From Thiohalocapsa sp963704155 (lineage in GTDB: Bacteria; Pseudomonadota; Gammaproteobacteria; Chromatiales; Chromatiaceae): 64,000 nucleotides of DNA. Location: assembly GCA_963704155.1 (NCBI GenBank), contig CAVPHF010000019.1, positions 1-64,000 on the forward strand. The letters are read 5' to 3'. Shown here piece by piece: positions 24,599 to 32,840 of the stretch. The position numbers and the translations under genes are program-made. The stretch's first letter is position 1. Each line of letters opens with the position of its first letter. Under the pieces are notes generated by a model. The model did no database searches. It had not been told where the DNA came from and saw only the letters and a list, made by a program, of their open reading frames with translations.

Positions 24599-26299
24599 AT
24601 GACGACTGCATCCGAGTCGAAAAAGCTTGAACCGAATGCCGCGGGTGGCCGCGCGGCGCGCGTGACGCTGGCGCTGTTCGCGCTGCTGCTGGCCTTGGCC
24701 TACAGCATACCTGGACTGATCGGCCACGACCCCTGGGAGCGCACGGAGATGGCGTCGGCAGGCATCATCGAGAACATGGTGCAGAGTGGCGATGTCGTGG
24801 TGCCGACGCTCGACGCGGAACCGGCCGTCGAGCAGCCCCCGCTTTACTACATGACCGGCGCAGGGCTCGCCCGCTTGCTCGCCGACCGGCTGCCGCTGCA
24901 TGACGCGGCGCGCCTCGCCTCCGGCGTCTATCTGTTGATCATGCTGGGCTTTACCGCGCTGATCGGGCGTGCGGCCTGGGGACGTGAGGCATCCGGAGGC
25001 GCCATCGCGCTGCTGGTCCTGCTAGGCACGCTTGGCCTGTTGCAGGGCGGGCACTTTCTAGGCAGAGACATCGCCTTGGCCGCCGGCGTTGCGATGGCGC
25101 TCTATGGCCTGGTTATCGCGCCGGCGCGGCTGTTCTGGGGCGGCGTCTGGCTGGGTACCGGTGTCGGGCTCGCATTCATGTCCGATGGGCTGCTCGGTCC
25201 AGGCATCCTCGCCGTCTCGGCGCTGCTGCTGCCGCTGTTCTCGAGCTGGCGCAGCGGCCGGTACCTACGCACCCTATTGGTCGCATTGCTGGTCTCACTT
25301 CCGTGGCTGCTGATTTGGCCCGTGTTTCTGTATCTGCGCGATCCTGCGCTGTTCGACCTCTGGTTCTGGGGCAACACGGTCGACCGCGCCCTGGGCAGCC
25401 TCGACTTCAGCGCGCCCGCGTCGGCCGACTTTTGGCTGCGCACCGCGCCTTGGGTAACCTTTCCGGCTGCATTGCTGGCGGCGTTGGCGCTGATGCTGCG
25501 TCCGCGTGCCTCACTGAGCAGCCCCGGCGTGCAGGCGTCCTTGATCTTGACGCTGGTTGGCTGGGCCGTGCTGGTGTTTTCTCAGTCCGGGCGCGAACTC
25601 TATGCGCTGCCGCTGTTGGCGCCGCTCGCGGTGATTGGTGCCGGCAGTGTCGCGCGACTGCCGGGCTGGGTCGTCAGACCCGTCTACTGGCTGTCCGTGC
25701 TGTCGTTCGCATTGGCGGCGTTGGTGCTCTGGGGAATTTGGATCTGGATCATGCAGACCGGGCACCCGCCGGACCTCGACCTGATCGCCCGTCATCTGCC
25801 GATGGACTACAGCTTCCAGTGGCATCCGCTGGCCTATGGCACCGCCGCAGTCTTTACCATCATCTGGCTCTGGACGGTGATGCGTTTTCGCCCGCCCCGC
25901 AAGGCCGCCCTGATGGCCTGGCCGCTGGGAGTTGTCCTGCTCTGGGGACTGGCGTCCTTGCTCCATTTGCCCTGGGTGGATGCCGCCTACAGCTGGCGCG
26001 CGCCCTTGACCGAGCTGAAGGAGGCGCTGCCGGCGCAATACGACTGCGTTGCCGACGTCGGTCAGCCGGCCAGTGTGCGCTTGCGCGAGGCCGAGCGCGG
26101 CATGGTCCGCTACGTTGCCGGCATCAGCAGCAAGCAGGTCGAAGGCGTGGAGCAGGCCGATTGCGATCTGCTATTGCTGCAGGTCAATCAAGGCAAGCAT
26201 CCCGAGGGTTTCGATCCCGGTTCGGGCTGGCAATTGCGCTGGCAGGGGCGGCGACCGGCCGATGAGCGCTATGAGCTGATGCTGTTCCAGCGCAGTTGA
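24599..26299 (+). CDS. GT39/ArnT-like polytopic membrane glycosyltransferase (second copy)
   Basis: About 566 residues. After a short soluble lead, the first helix precedes a periplasmic loop with GHDPWERTEMASAGIIENMV and EPAVEQPPLYYM, the acidic loop and E-x-P-P motif typical of GT39/GT83 sugar transferases (ArnT-like). About eleven further helices follow, then a soluble C-terminal domain. It would use a polyprenyl-phosphate sugar and modify lipid A, glycans or proteins in the periplasm. The ATG at 24599 has GGAG eight bases upstream; a longer frame from 24452 is not supported. It is coupled to waaA by a four-base overlap, linking it to lipopolysaccharide. It is a different lineage from the copy at 8547-10169, as the catalytic loop differs. 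Confidence 0.8.
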   Translation: MTTASESKKLEPNAAGGRAARVTLALFALLLALAYSIPGLIGHDPWERTEMASAGIIENMVQSGDVVVPTLDAEPAVEQPPLYYMTGAGLARLLADRLPLHDAARLASGVYLLIMLGFTALIGRAAWGREASGGAIALLVLLGTLGLLQGGHFLGRDIALAAGVAMALYGLVIAPARLFWGGVWLGTGVGLAFMSDGLLGPGILAVSALLLPLFSSWRSGRYLRTLLVALLVSLPWLLIWPVFLYLRDPALFDLWFWGNTVDRALGSLDFSAPASADFWLRTAPWVTFPAALLAALALMLRPRASLSSPGVQASLILTLVGWAVLVFSQSGRELYALPLLAPLAVIGAGSVARLPGWVVRPVYWLSVLSFALAALVLWGIWIWIMQTGHPPDLDLIARHLPMDYSFQWHPLAYGTAAVFTIIWLWTVMRFRPPRKAALMAWPLGVVLLWGLASLLHLPWVDAAYSWRAPLTELKEALPAQYDCVADVGQPASVRLREAERGMVRYVAGISSKQVEGVEQADCDLLLLQVNQGKHPEGFDPGSGWQLRWQGRRPADERYELMLFQRS

Positions 26300-27567
26300 G
26301 GTCCGTCTACTCGGCGCTTCTGTGGCTGCTGTTGCCGCTGGCGCTGCTGCGCCTGCTCTGGCGCAGCAGATTGGCACCGGCCTACCGGGAGCGCTGGGGC
26401 GAACGCCTTGGCGTCTATCAGTCGTCGCCGCGGCAGGCCGATGTCTGGGTGCACGCGGTCTCGGTCGGAGAGGTGCAAGCGGCGCAGCCGTTGATACGGC
26501 ATCTGCTGCGCCGCGAGTGCTCGGTGTTGGTGACCACCACAACGCCCACCGGTGCCCGCCGGGTCGAGGACCTGTTCGAGGGCGCGGTCCAGCACCTTTA
26601 CACGCCGTTCGACCTGACTTGGATAGTGCAGCGGTTTCTGAGTGCCGTGCGCCCGCGACTGGTGCTGGTGATGGAGACCGAGATCTGGCCGAACATGCTT
26701 GCAGCCTGCGAGCAGCGGGGCATCGAGGTCCTACTGATCAATGCGCGCCTGTCCGCGCGCTCGGCTGCCGGCTATCGGCGGCTGCGGCGGTTCAGTGCCG
26801 AGACTATGCGTCGGTTTGCGCTGATCGCGGCTCAGAGTGCCGATGACGCGGCACGGTTTCGCATGCTTGGCGTCACGCCGGAGCGCATCTTTGTCACCGG
26901 CAGTATCAAGTTCGACGTGCAATTGCCGGCGAGTCTTATGGACCGCGCCGAGGTCATGCGCTTGGTCTGGGGCCCCAACCGCCCGGTCTGGGTCGCTGCC
27001 AGCACGCACGAGGGCGAAGAAGAACAATTGCTGGCTGTCCATGACAGCGTCCGCGCTGCCTTGCCGGCCGCCCTGCTCGTGCTGGTACCGCGGCACCCGG
27101 AGCGGTTCGAGCGTGTGGCAGCCTTGGCGAAGCGCCACGGGATGGTGCTGGCGCGGCGCAGCCAGGGGCAATCCTGCGACGAGGGCACCCAGGTGTTTCT
27201 TGGCGACACCATGGGAGAGTTGCCGGTCTTCTTTGCCGCCGCTGACGTGGCGTTCATCGGTGGCAGCTTGGTGCCGAGCGGCGGGCACAACCTGCTGGAG
27301 CCGGCGGCGCTGGGGGTGCCGGTCTTGATTGGCCCGCACAGCTTCAACTTTGCCGAGATTACGCGCTTGCTGTTGGCGAAGGAGGCCGCGATTGCGGTCG
27401 CGGACGCGCAGGCGCTTGGCGACTGGCTGATTCGCCTACTCGGCGATGCCGCCGAGCGTGCCCGTATCGGTGAGAACGGCCGGCGCGCGGTCGAACAGAA
27501 CCGCGGCGCGCTGGCGCAGGTCATCGCGCTCGTGGATGGGCGCCTGCCGGCTCTTGAACAGGCATGA
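26296..27567 (+). CDS. waaA: 3-deoxy-D-manno-octulosonic acid (Kdo) transferase
   Basis: 423 residues. It begins with a membrane-anchoring segment, then WRSRLAPAYRERWGERLGVY, including the catalytic glutamate region of WaaA/KdtA. HAVSVGEVQAAQPLIR and TTTTPTGARRVEDLF follow. The donor domain has MGELPVFFAAADVAFIGGSL, then SGGHNLLEPAALGVPVLIGP, a strong family signature. The enzyme adds Kdo from CMP-Kdo to lipid IVA at the inner membrane and is essential for lipopolysaccharide core synthesis. The start is a TTG overlapping the stop of the preceding gene (TTGA), and the length fits the family. Whether it adds one or two Kdo residues cannot be told. Confidence 0.9.
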   Translation: MRSVYSALLWLLLPLALLRLLWRSRLAPAYRERWGERLGVYQSSPRQADVWVHAVSVGEVQAAQPLIRHLLRRECSVLVTTTTPTGARRVEDLFEGAVQHLYTPFDLTWIVQRFLSAVRPRLVLVMETEIWPNMLAACEQRGIEVLLINARLSARSAAGYRRLRRFSAETMRRFALIAAQSADDAARFRMLGVTPERIFVTGSIKFDVQLPASLMDRAEVMRLVWGPNRPVWVAASTHEGEEEQLLAVHDSVRAALPAALLVLVPRHPERFERVAALAKRHGMVLARRSQGQSCDEGTQVFLGDTMGELPVFFAAADVAFIGGSLVPSGGHNLLEPAALGVPVLIGPHSFNFAEITRLLLAKEAAIAVADAQALGDWLIRLLGDAAERARIGENGRRAVEQNRGALAQVIALVDGRLPALEQA

Positions 27568-27638
27568 CAGTTGGCGGAATTCCTAGTGGCACAACGGCCG
27601 CTGATACAGAGGAATCGGGGTTCTTCGGGCAAGGCCGA

Positions 27639-27971
27639 TCAATAGACGGGCATGGACGGGTCGACATCCTGGGCCCATTGCGCCACTCCCCCGGTCAGAT
27701 TGTAGACCCGTTGGAAGCCTTGCTGTTCGAGGTAGAGGGCCACCTGCCGACTGCGAATGCCATGGTGGCAAATCACAACGACCGGGCGCTCTGGGTCCAG
27801 TCGATCCAGGGACAACGGGATTTGGCGCATGGGGATCAGATCGGCGCCGTCGATGCGGCAAATGCCGAATTCCCATGGCTCGCGTACATCGAGCAATTGT
27901 GGTTGCTCGCCGCTCGGGTACTCCTGCAGTCGCAGCCGCGCGTCGAGTTCTCTGGGCAGAATGTGCTGCAT
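27639..27971 (-). CDS. Rhodanese-like domain protein
   Basis: 110 residues, one rhodanese fold. LLDVREPWEFGICRIDGADLI is replaced by loops of the expected length, and the active-site loop is V-I-C-H-H-G-I-R-S-R, with cysteine as the persulfide-carrying nucleophile. GFQRVYNLTGGVAQWA closes the domain. Single-domain rhodaneses shuttle sulfane sulfur, for example in sulfur oxidation or detoxification. The product would be cytoplasmic, with no signal peptide. It reads the same way as the PCMT-like gene 108 bases upstream, a pairing common in gammaproteobacteria, and may be co-transcribed with it. Confidence 0.85.
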   Translation of the reverse strand: MQHILPRELDARLRLQEYPSGEQPQLLDVREPWEFGICRIDGADLIPMRQIPLSLDRLDPERPVVVICHHGIRSRQVALYLEQQGFQRVYNLTGGVAQWAQDVDPSMPVY

Positions 27972-28079
27972 GCTTGTCTAATCCGGGCGAAACCTGGGAG
28001 AGGCGTGGCGCCGCCCCGGGATCTTCGAGGGGCAGTTTGGCCGAGGTGCTGGGGATGGTGCCCTGTCCTCAGCAGCGCG

Positions 28080-28745
28080 CTAGAAGACGAACCGCTCCGG
28101 CGTCGGCAGATTGCGCAGCGCCGGCACCGCGGTCTCGAACAGGCTCTCTCGGCGTACATCGCCACCCTGCATACGTGTCTCGAGCACGGCCTCCATGACC
28201 GGCTGTTCGCCGACCACGGCGAACAGCCGTCCGCCCTCCGTGAGTTGCCCGCGCAGCATCGGCAGCGGCTCTTCCGTCGGCAGGGAGCCGGTGACGGCGA
28301 TGATGTCGAACGGGCCTCCGTCCACGGGGCCGACCATCGCATCGCCGGTGATGACCTCAACCCTGTCCAGTCGCATCGCCGCAAGTCGCGAGCGCGCGCC
28401 CTCGGCAAGATCCGGATCGATCTCGACGCTGGTTACGCGCCCGCCAAGGCATGCCAGGCAGGCGGTGACATAGCCGGTGCCGGTGCCGATCTCCAGCACC
28501 TTGTCGCCGTCGCGAACCTGCAGTGCCTGCAGCATGCGGCCGACCAGCTTCGGCGAGAGCATGCTGCCGCTCTCGCCGAGCGGAATCTCGATGTCGGCAT
28601 AGGCCAGTGCCTGATAGGCATCGGGCACGAACAGCTCGCGTTTGATCTCCGACATGACGCTAAGCACGCGGTCATCGAGCACGGTCCAAGGCCGGATCTG
28701 TTGCTCGATCATGTTGAAGCGGGCGTGGTCGACGGTCGAATTCAT
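28080..28745 (-). CDS. Protein-L-isoaspartate O-methyltransferase-family protein
   Basis: 221 residues. The N-terminus has ARFNMIEQQIRPWTVLDDRV, characteristic of the PCMT-like subfamily found next to rhodanese genes. LVGRMLQALQV, then VLEIGTGTGYVTACLACLGG (SAM-binding GxGxG loop) and VTSVEIDPDLAEGARSRL complete the methyltransferase core. PCMT repairs isoaspartyl residues. This subfamily is divergent from the classic Pcm, and its substrate is unproven. The ATG at 28745 was chosen because conserved residues start immediately after it; an upstream ATG at 28841 adds an unlike extension. Confidence 0.8.
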   Translation of the reverse strand: MNSTVDHARFNMIEQQIRPWTVLDDRVLSVMSEIKRELFVPDAYQALAYADIEIPLGESGSMLSPKLVGRMLQALQVRDGDKVLEIGTGTGYVTACLACLGGRVTSVEIDPDLAEGARSRLAAMRLDRVEVITGDAMVGPVDGGPFDIIAVTGSLPTEEPLPMLRGQLTEGGRLFAVVGEQPVMEAVLETRMQGGDVRRESLFETAVPALRNLPTPERFVF

Positions 28746-29007
28746 GCCGCTTTGTATCTCCAGACTGTCCAAATGGGCGCGGGTAATCGCCCGCTGAAGG
28801 CTACGGTTTTTGCTGGCTGGAGGCAAGTGATTGCAGAGCAAGGCTCATCTGCTACAGCCGGCCAAGGGCTCGGGCGGGAGCAATGGCTAGGGATGCTGGT
28901 AGACCAGAACGCGGTCCCTTTGGTCTGTCGCCGATCGCTCGCTGCTCGAACCCTGTCACTCGCCGATATAGAATAACTGCCACCTGCCAGTCTTGCGCTC
29001 GAATGCC

Positions 29008-29385
29008 ATGCAACTCAATCCAGTGATCGCCGCCGTGCTCCTCGGCTCCGTGTTGACATGGTCCAGTGGGCCGGCGCCCGCTCAAGACGGTGACGCATCC
29101 GAGGTGGCCGGAGAGCCGAGCGAACAAGAGCTCAAAGACGCCTATGCCGGTCATATCGCGCGCATCAACCAGCGCGCGTTGGCGCTTTTCGGCGAAGAGG
29201 ATGCGGGCGTAATGCGCTTGACCCTGGAGGATCTGACCAAGCTGAGGTGCGAGGAGATGGAGCGTGACGGCGTCCACTACGACTGCCGCGTGGAGCGGCG
29301 GCTGCGCCAGGCCGAGCGGCGGCCGAAGACCGACGTCGTGCAACTCTGGCTGTCGTATGAGGATGCGCGCTGGATCGCGCGCTGA
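29008..29385 (+). CDS. Small secreted hypothetical protein
   Basis: About 125 residues. MQLNPVIAAVLLGSVLTWSS with A-P-A-Q soon after looks like a signal peptide with cleavage near residue 26. The mature part is charged, contains two cysteines (CEEM and YDCRVERR) that may pair, and ends in WLSYEDARWIAR. No domain was recognised. A TTG five codons earlier (28993) is an alternative start. It is convergent with proB (34 bases between the stops), and may serve the cell envelope. Confidence 0.55.
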   Translation: MQLNPVIAAVLLGSVLTWSSGPAPAQDGDASEVAGEPSEQELKDAYAGHIARINQRALALFGEEDAGVMRLTLEDLTKLRCEEMERDGVHYDCRVERRLRQAERRPKTDVVQLWLSYEDARWIAR

Positions 29386-29419
29386 ACGGGCGTTAGGCGA
29401 TTTCTGTCAAGGTTCCAGC

Positions 29420-30544
29420 CTAGACCAGTACCAGGTTGTCTCGGTGGATGACCTCCTTGTCGTCGACGAAGCCGAGTATCGCGTCGAACGCACTGCTCGG
29501 TTGTCCCTGAATACGGAGCATATCCTGCGCGTCGTAGTTGACCAGTCCGCGGGCCACCTCGCGGCCGTCGGCGCCCACGCAGGCAACGACCTCGCCGCGT
29601 TTGAATTGACCCTGCACGCCGGTGACGCCAACCGCCAGTAAGCTGCGTCCGAATCCGCACAGCGCGCGCACGGCGCCGTCATCGAGCTGCAGCCGCCCGC
29701 TCACCGTCAGATGACCGGCCAGCCATTGCTTGCGGGCCGCCTGCGGCTCCTGGACCGGCGTCAGTAGGGTGCCGACCTGGTCAGCGAGTTCGATGCGCGC
29801 CAGGCTGTCGCTGCTGCGGCCCGGCGCGATGATGGTGGCGCAGCCCGACCGGGCGGCCAGCCGCGCGGCGCGCACCTTAGTCGTCATGCCGCCGGTCCCG
29901 ATCCCACTGCTGCTGCCGCCGGCGATACTGTCGAGCCGATTGTCGTCGATGCGGGTCTGGTTGATCAGGCGCGCATCCGGGTTGAAGCGCGGGTCGGCGT
30001 CGAACAGGCCATCCTGGTCGGTCAGCAGAATCAAAAGTTCGGCCTCGATCAGGTTCGCCACCAATGCCGCCAGCGTATCGTTGTCGCCGAAGCGCAGCTC
30101 ATCGGTGGCGACCGTGTCGTTCTCGTTCACTACCGGAATGACCCCGAGCGACAACAGCGTGCGCAGCGTGCTGCGAGCGTTCAGATAGCGCTCGCGGTTG
30201 GCGAGGTCGTCGCGCGTCAGCAGAACCTGCGCGGTGCGCAGACCGCGACAGGCGAAGGCGTCTTCATAGGCGCGAATCAAACCCATCTGGCCGATGGCGG
30301 CCGCGGCCTGCAGCTCATGCAGTGCCTTGGGGCGGCGTCGCCAGCCCATGCGCGCCATGCCCTGGGCAACCGCCCCGGAGGACACCAACACAAGATCGTG
30401 GCCCTGCTGGCGGCGTGCGCTCATCTGCTCGACCCAAGGCTCGAGCACACCTGGGTCGAGACCGGCGCCGTCGCTGGTGAGCAGGGCGCTGCCGATCTTG
30501 ATCACCCAGCGGCGGGTGTAAGGGATGCGGTCGCGGGAGAACAA
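29420..30544 (-). CDS. proB: Glutamate 5-kinase
   Basis: 374 residues. The N-terminal amino-acid kinase domain has VIKIGSALLTSDG, VLVSSGAVAQGMARMGW, QAAAAIGQMGLIRAYEDAF, VNENDTVATDELRFGDNDTL and GIGTGGMTTKVRAARLAA, all ProB signatures. The C-terminal roughly 80 residues (FGRSLLAVGVTGVQGQFKRG) form a PUA domain, giving the usual two-domain length. It phosphorylates glutamate, the first step to proline, and is normally inhibited by proline. The start is a TTG at 30544 because no ATG or GTG fits before the conserved VIKIGSA. It follows obgE in the leftward direction with about 120 bases between. proC sits elsewhere in this window (53560-54396); proA is absent. Confidence 0.93.
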   Translation of the reverse strand: MFSRDRIPYTRRWVIKIGSALLTSDGAGLDPGVLEPWVEQMSARRQQGHDLVLVSSGAVAQGMARMGWRRRPKALHELQAAAAIGQMGLIRAYEDAFACRGLRTAQVLLTRDDLANRERYLNARSTLRTLLSLGVIPVVNENDTVATDELRFGDNDTLAALVANLIEAELLILLTDQDGLFDADPRFNPDARLINQTRIDDNRLDSIAGGSSSGIGTGGMTTKVRAARLAARSGCATIIAPGRSSDSLARIELADQVGTLLTPVQEPQAARKQWLAGHLTVSGRLQLDDGAVRALCGFGRSLLAVGVTGVQGQFKRGEVVACVGADGREVARGLVNYDAQDMLRIQGQPSSAFDAILGFVDDKEVIHRDNLVLV

Positions 30545-30665
30545 CTGAGTGAGACCCTGGAGTTGGAAGCAATTTCGCCGCTGCGCTCAATCTGAGCGTT
30601 CTGCGTTTTGGGTGGATAGGCGCAGCAAGATCTAAAGGTCGTCTGCATCGGGCTCGGGCAGTGAC

Positions 30666-31736
30666 CTAGTCGAGCGGATGCCAGTGCGCATTAGACTCGT
30701 CTGGCGGCTCCTCGGCGAATGGGTGCGGCATTGCCTCGAGGCGCTCCATCAGCGACTTCGCCAGCGGCTGAATGCCGTCGCCGGTGATCGCGGAGATGGC
30801 GAAGACAGGTCCGGACCAGTCCAGCTCGGCGACCATTGCATCGCGTTGCTGGCGCAGGGTCTCCGCTGACAGCAGGTCGATCTTGTTCAACACCAGCCAG
30901 CGTTCCTTATCGCTCAGGGCTTGACCGAAGGCCGCCAGCTCCCGCTCGATCGTACGCACCTGCTCGGCGGGGGAAGGGCTGTCTTCCAGCGGCGCGGCAT
31001 CGACCAAGTGCAGCAGCAGCCGGGTGCGTGCCAGATGCTTCAGGAACCGCGTGCCAAGCCCGGCGCCCTCTGCCGCCCCTTCGATCAGGCCCGGGATGTC
31101 GGCGATGACGAAGCTTCGCTTCGGCCCGAGGCTGACGACACCGAGATTCGGATGCAGGGTCGTGAACGGGTAATCGGCCACCTTGGGCCGTGCGCCGGAA
31201 AGGCCGCGGATAAGGCTCGACTTGCCCGCGTTGGGCAGACCGAGCAGGCCCACGTCCGCCAGTAGTACCAGCTCCAGCTCCAGCTGACGACACTCGCCCG
31301 GCGTGCCGGGCTTGGATTGCCGCGGAGCGCGGTTGATGCTGGACTTGAAGCGCGCGTTGCCAATACCGTGGAAGCCGCCTTGTGCGACCAATAGGACTTG
31401 GCTGTCGCGCAGCAGTTCGCCGATCAACTCGCCGGTCTCGGCATCACGCACGCGGGTCCCGAGCGGAACGCGCACCAGCGTGTCGGTGCCGGAGCGCCCG
31501 GTCATATTTCGCCCTCTGCCGTTTTCGCCGCGACCGGCACGGTGCCGGCGCTTGTGGCGGAAGTCGACCAAGGTGTTGAGGCCCTCGTCGCCAACCAGAA
31601 ACACGCTGCCGCCGTCGCCGCCGTCGCCGCCGTCCGGGCCGCCCCTGGGAATGAACTTCTCGCGGCGGAAGCTGACGCAGCCGTCGCCGCCGTTACCGGC
31701 CTCGACTTGGATGATTGCCTCGTCGACGAACTTCAC
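30666..31736 (-). CDS. obgE: GTPase Obg/CgtA
   Basis: 356 residues. The N-terminal Obg domain is glycine-rich (EAGNGGDGCVSFRREKFIPR and DGGDGGDGGSVFLV). The GTPase domain has G1 GLPNAGKSSLIR, G2 region DYPFTTLHPNLG, G3 DIPGLIEGA, G4 NKIDLL and G5 SAITGDG. The protein binds the 50S ribosomal subunit and links ribosome assembly to growth and stringent control. It follows rplU-rpmA, the normal order. The start is a GTG at 31736. A rho-independent terminator lies only about 20 bases before it, so expression probably depends on readthrough or a promoter overlapping the terminator. Confidence 0.95.
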   Translation of the reverse strand: MKFVDEAIIQVEAGNGGDGCVSFRREKFIPRGGPDGGDGGDGGSVFLVGDEGLNTLVDFRHKRRHRAGRGENGRGRNMTGRSGTDTLVRVPLGTRVRDAETGELIGELLRDSQVLLVAQGGFHGIGNARFKSSINRAPRQSKPGTPGECRQLELELVLLADVGLLGLPNAGKSSLIRGLSGARPKVADYPFTTLHPNLGVVSLGPKRSFVIADIPGLIEGAAEGAGLGTRFLKHLARTRLLLHLVDAAPLEDSPSPAEQVRTIERELAAFGQALSDKERWLVLNKIDLLSAETLRQQRDAMVAELDWSGPVFAISAITGDGIQPLAKSLMERLEAMPHPFAEEPPDESNAHWHPLD

Positions 31737-31755
31737 GCGGGTCCGCTCTCAACGC

Positions 31756-31783
31756 AAAAAAAGCCCCGCCGATGGGCGAGGCT
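31756..31783 (-). terminator. Rho-independent terminator after rpmA
   Basis: On the minus strand the sequence is a nine-pair stem (one G-U pair), loop CAT, then seven T's. It ends rplU-rpmA transcripts about 100 bases after rpmA and about 20 bases before the obgE start. Confidence 0.85.
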
Positions 31784-31882
31784 CGTGGGTGGCTGGAACT
31801 CGGCCTCGACGCGGCGACTGACGCAGGCTGCTTCGCCTTGGTCGGCAATTCTGGGCGCCACTGAGTTTGGCGCGCCAGTACC

Positions 31883-32158
31883 TCAGGACGCGGTCTCGGA
31901 GGTGCTCTCGACCACGTTCACGAACTTTCGGTTGTTGGCCCCCTTGACGGCAAACTGGACGACGCCGTCCTTCAGCGCGAAAAGGGTATGGTCGCGCCCA
32001 CAGCCGACGTTGACCCCGTTGTGGAAACGCGTGCCGCGTTGCCGCACGATGATGCCGCCGGCGCGCACTTGTTGGCCGCCGAACAACTTGACGCCGAGGC
32101 GTTTGGATTCTGAATCGCGGCCGTTACGGGAACTGCCGCCAGCTTTTTTGTGAGCCAT
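31883..32158 (-). CDS. rpmA: 50S ribosomal protein L27
   Basis: 91 residues with MAHKKAGGSSRNGRDSESKR, then LGVKLFGGQQVRAGGIIVRQ and GVNVGCGRDHTLFALKDG, which is L27 throughout. It sits near the peptidyl-transferase centre, with the N-terminal basic tail reaching the tRNAs. The start carries no processed leader of the Firmicutes type. It lies 98 bases downstream of rplU in the same operon and ends before the terminator at 31756-31783. Confidence 0.97.
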   Translation of the reverse strand: MAHKKAGGSSRNGRDSESKRLGVKLFGGQQVRAGGIIVRQRGTRFHNGVNVGCGRDHTLFALKDGVVQFAVKGANNRKFVNVVESTSETAS

Positions 32159-32256
32159 TTTTCGCTACCTTGAGGTCGTTTCACTGGAATGCCTTGCGCA
32201 ACATCTTGCGTCTCGACAAGGCCCGCGTGCTCGGGCTGCCGCCGATCGCCCGGTGG

Positions 32257-32571
32257 TCAGCCGGCCGTGATGCCGGTGATCTTCAGCTCAGTGAACCATT
32301 GACGATGCCCCTGGCGCTTCATGTGATGCTTGCGGCGCCGGAACTTGATGATCTTGACTTTCTCGTGCCGGCCGTGGCCCGTGACTTCGGCCGTGACCGT
32401 GGTCCCGTCGAGGAAAGGCTTGCCTAGTTTGATGTTAGCGCCGTCCGCGATCATCAGCACCTTGGCGAGATCGACGCTTGCACCAGCCTCTGCATCCAGC
32501 TTCTCGACCCGGACCTTGTCGCCCTCGGCCACGCGGTACTGCTTACCGCCCGTTTCAATTACTGCATACAT
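32257..32571 (-). CDS. rplU: 50S ribosomal protein L21
   Basis: 104 residues: MYAVIETGGKQYRVAEGDKV, VLMIADGANIKLGKPFLDGT, then KFRRRKHHMKRQGHRQWFTE, the L21 signature that binds 23S rRNA. The ATG at 32571 is the family start; a longer frame to 32655 would run through the promoter. It is first in the rplU-rpmA operon. A divergent ispB lies on the other side, the same layout as in E. coli, and the shared interval carries a promoter for each (32655-32684 and 32782-32810). Confidence 0.97.
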   Translation of the reverse strand: MYAVIETGGKQYRVAEGDKVRVEKLDAEAGASVDLAKVLMIADGANIKLGKPFLDGTTVTAEVTGHGRHEKVKIIKFRRRKHHMKRQGHRQWFTELKITGITAG

Positions 32572-32654
32572 GGTCAGTGTTCCCTGGAGTCTGAATGTCG
32601 AGCGTCGTAGCGAGTCGCGAGCGCTGTCGCGAAAGGTCGCCCGAAAGACCGCCA

Positions 32655-32684
32655 AGAATAGCCTCCTTGGTCAACGGCCGTCAA
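32655..32684 (-). promoter_or_regulatory. Predicted sigma-70 promoter of rplU-rpmA
   Basis: On the minus strand TTGACG (32684-32679), an 18-base spacer and TATTCT (32660-32655) form a good -35/-10 pair. It would start RNA about 75 bases before the rplU ATG. Confidence 0.6.
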
Positions 32685-32781
32685 TTGCATTTACATCGGC
32701 CCGCACCGACCCCCCGTGTCTCGGAGTCGCGGCGACGGCGAATGCCGGCGCCGTGCAGGTGCGCCATCGCCCGTCATTGGC

Positions 32782-32810
32782 TTGACAGCTCCCGGCCGCG
32801 ACCCTAGCAT
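32782..32810 (+). promoter_or_regulatory. Predicted sigma-70 promoter of ispB
   Basis: A perfect TTGACA (32782-32787), a 17-base spacer and TAGCAT (32805-32810) lie about 30 bases before the ispB ATG. The spacing and -35 are ideal; the -10 matches four of six bases. Confidence 0.6.
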
Positions 32811-32840
32811 CTTCGCCTCCCTCCAGATCGAAGCCCGCCC

